Source: Clostridia bacterium (GTDB lineage: Bacteria > Bacillota > Clostridia > UMGS1883). Taken from it: a stretch of DNA of 14,906 nucleotides. Shown in pieces: positions 13,031 to 14,906 of the stretch. Under the pieces are notes generated by a model. That model saw only the letters and a program-made list of their open reading frames with translations, searched no databases and was not told the DNA's origin. The translations under genes and the position numbers were made by a program. The stretch is taken from the NCBI GenBank assembly GCA_017441965.1, contig JAFSBF010000107.1, forward strand, positions 1 to 14,906, written 5' to 3'. Position 1 is the first letter of the stretch, and each line of letters starts with the position of its first letter.

Positions 13031-14906
13031 ATGAACGAAGAAAACATTTCATTAGCTCTGGAAGGGATTACCCAGACCCTTGAAAAAAACTATATGCCCT
13101 ACGCAATGAGCGTAATTATATCACGTGCTATTCCTGAAATAGACGGTTTTAAGCCGTCACACAGAAAGCTTTTGTATACGATGTACAAAATGGGACTTTT
13201 GGGCGGTAACCGCACAAAAAGTGCCAATGTCGTAGGTCAGACAATGAAGCTTAACCCCCACGGCGATGCGGCAATTTACGAAACGATGGTCCGTCTTACC
13301 GAGGGGCATATGGCTCTTTTGCATCCACTCGTTGATTCAAAGGGTAACTTTGGTCGCCAGTACAGCCGTGATATGGCATATGCGGCATCCCGTTATACAG
13401 AGGTGCGCCTTCTTCCTATTTGCAATGAAATATTCGGTGATATAGATAAAAACACGGTGGAATTTGTGGATAACTATGACGGAACTCTTAAGGAGCCGTC
13501 ACTTCTTCCAACGGCATTCCCCAACATTCTCATAAATCCCAATCAGGGTATCGCAGTTGGTATGGCGAGCAATATTGCAAGTTTCAACCTGCGCGAGGTT
13601 TGCAATGCAACAATTGCCCTGATGAAAGATAAAAACGCAGACCTGTCAGAATATATAACAGGCCCCGACTTTTCAACGGGCGGATACCTTCTCAAAAATG
13701 ATGAGGCGATGGAGAAAATTTTCTCAAGCGGTACGGGCAGTGTCAGGGTGCGTGCAAAGTACAATTACGATAAAAAACAAAACATTATAGAGGTTACAGA
13801 AATCCCCTATACCGCAACTGTAGAGGCTATTATAGACAAGCTTGCCGAGCTTATAAAGGGCGGTAAGCTTCGTGATATAAATGATGTGCGTGACGAAACG
13901 GATAAATCAGGTCTTAAAATAACATTTGAGCTTAAGCGCGGTGTTGACCCTGATAAGCTGATGGCACGCCTTTTCAAGCTGACACCGCTTGAGGACAGCT
14001 TCAGCTGTAATTTCAACGTGCTGATTGACGGAGAGCCTATGGTGCTTGGCGTGCGAGACATTCTCAAACACTGGATTAATTTCCGTATGGAATGTATCCG
14101 CCGTATGCTGCAGTTTGATATTGAGAAAAAGAGTGCACGTCTTCATCTTCTGCAGGGACTTGAAAAAATACTGCTCGATATTGATAAGGCAATCTACATT
14201 GTCCGCAATACGCCCGAGGATGCAATGGTTGTACCAAACCTTATGTCAGGCTTTGGTATAGACAAGGTGCAGGCAGAATTTGTAGCGGAAATAAAGCTGC
14301 GTAATCTTAACAAGGAATATATTTTAAAGCGTACAAGCGAAATTGAAAAGCTTATAGCTGAAATAGACGACCTTAAAAAAACACTGGAAAGCGATGCACG
14401 TATCAGAAAGCTTATTTCAAAACAGCTTACTGAAATTGCCGATAAATACGGTGCAGAACGTAAAACAGTCGTTATTACCCCCGATGAAGAAGATACCCCC
14501 GTCGTAGAAAACTTTATTGAGGACTATAACGTACGTGTGTTTATGACAAAGGATAATTATTTCAAGAAAATTACCCTTGTATCGCTTCGTGCGGCATCAG
14601 AGCAAAAGTATAAAGAGGGCGACTCGCTTCTTTGCGAGGCAGAGGCAACAAACAGAATGGATATGCTTTTCTTTTCGGACAAGCAGAACGTATACAAAAT
14701 GCGTCTTAACGATATTCCCGATACAAAGGCAAGCGCACTGGGTGAATATCTGCCCAATATTATCGGTATGGAGCCTGATGAAAAAATAATCTACGCAACA
14801 CCCGGCTATGACTACAGTGGATTTATGCTGTTTGCATTTGAGAGCGGCAAGGTCGCAAAGGTTGATATGAAGGGCTACGAAACAAAAACCAACCGTAAAA
14901 AGCTGA
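13031..14906 (+). CDS. Type IIA topoisomerase subunit A, GyrA/ParC-like (3' end beyond window)
   Basis: An uninterrupted frame of 625 codons runs from ATG 13031 off the window edge. It encodes the DNA-breaking subunit of a gyrase or topoisomerase IV. The N-terminus (YMPYAMSVIISRAIPEIDGFKPSHRKLLY) and winged-helix region are typical. The active-site tyrosine is Y122 in SRYTEVRL, and PNQGIAVGMASNI is conserved. The coiled-coil tower spans roughly 340-490, and a C-terminal beta-propeller begins near residue 505 (NVRVFMTKDNYFKKITL). The quinolone-contact helix reads NPHGDAAIYET, with alanine at A80 where Ser83/Ser80 lies in E. coli GyrA/ParC, and E84 at the acidic position. The sequence is far from canonical GyrA and resembles a Clostridia ParC-like paralogue. 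No B-subunit gene is in view, and the missing C-terminus prevents a GyrA-box test. Confidence 0.93.
   Translation, partial: MNEENISLALEGITQTLEKNYMPYAMSVIISRAIPEIDGFKPSHRKLLYTMYKMGLLGGNRTKSANVVGQTMKLNPHGDAAIYETMVRLTEGHMALLHPLVDSKGNFGRQYSRDMAYAASRYTEVRLLPICNEIFGDIDKNTVEFVDNYDGTLKEPSLLPTAFPNILINPNQGIAVGMASNIASFNLREVCNATIALMKDKNADLSEYITGPDFSTGGYLLKNDEAMEKIFSSGTGSVRVRAKYNYDKKQNIIEVTEIPYTATVEAIIDKLAELIKGGKLRDINDVRDETDKSGLKITFELKRGVDPDKLMARLFKLTPLEDSFSCNFNVLIDGEPMVLGVRDILKHWINFRMECIRRMLQFDIEKKSARLHLLQGLEKILLDIDKAIYIVRNTPEDAMVVPNLMSGFGIDKVQAEFVAEIKLRNLNKEYILKRTSEIEKLIAEIDDLKKTLESDARIRKLISKQLTEIADKYGAERKTVVITPDEEDTPVVENFIEDYNVRVFMTKDNYFKKITLVSLRAASEQKYKEGDSLLCEAEATNRMDMLFFSDKQNVYKMRLNDIPDTKASALGEYLPNIIGMEPDEKIIYATPGYDYSGFMLFAFESGKVAKVDMKGYETKTNRKKL

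Noticed and set aside
13543-14789. Minus- and plus-strand short ORFs within the topoisomerase region
   Set aside because: A single uninterrupted plus-strand frame from 13031 to the window end explains the region with clear GyrA/ParC motifs.

Overview
The window looks like a chromosomal segment from a low-to-moderate GC Firmicute of class Clostridia, probably an uncultured gut-type lineage. The evidence is strong GGAGG-type ribosome binding sites, several near-consensus sigma-A promoters with exact 17-nt spacers, three surface proteins built on copper-amine-oxidase-N-like 'stalk' domains, a Clostridia-style divergent thymidylate synthase, and a divergent type IIA topoisomerase A subunit. I see no phage, transposase or CRISPR genes, so this is mostly core genome with unusually rich non-coding structure.

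Layout. (1) 1-67: 3'-truncated tRNA-Pro(GGG) on the minus strand with a consensus promoter. (2) 131-436: a gene-free, heavily self-complementary block, either MITE-like or a structured RNA. (3) 439-4094, minus strand: operon thyA - folA - zinc-ribbon membrane protein - LTA-synthase-like sulfatase, driven by a promoter at 4122-4150. (4) 4243-8200, plus strand: two exported stalk-domain proteins with overlapping ends, a two-lobed P-loop NTPase of the PRK06851 type, and a small polytopic membrane protein with its own promoter. (5) 8204-8259: a perfect 56-nt palindrome acting as a two-way terminator. (6) 8247-10775, minus strand: SGNH/GDSL hydrolase, then dCMP deaminase - cysK. (7) 10835-11062: an array of tiny hairpins separated by ATTTAGCT/AGCTAAAT words, then a strong terminator and tRNA-Arg(CCG). 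(8) 11222-12439, minus strand: exported L,D-transpeptidase. (9) 12590-12895: a candidate type I toxin-antitoxin module, made of a 22-residue hydrophobic peptide and a convergent antisense RNA. (10) 13031 to the window end: GyrA/ParC-like topoisomerase subunit, cut by the window edge.

How the genes fit together. dCMP deaminase makes dUMP, ThyA methylates it to dTMP, and DHFR recycles the dihydrofolate, so the window holds a short thymidylate pathway split over two operons. LTA synthase, L,D-transpeptidase and the stalk-domain proteins point to envelope polymers and surface attachment. The most interesting parts are non-coding: the toxin-antitoxin locus, the hairpin array and the block beside tRNA-Pro.
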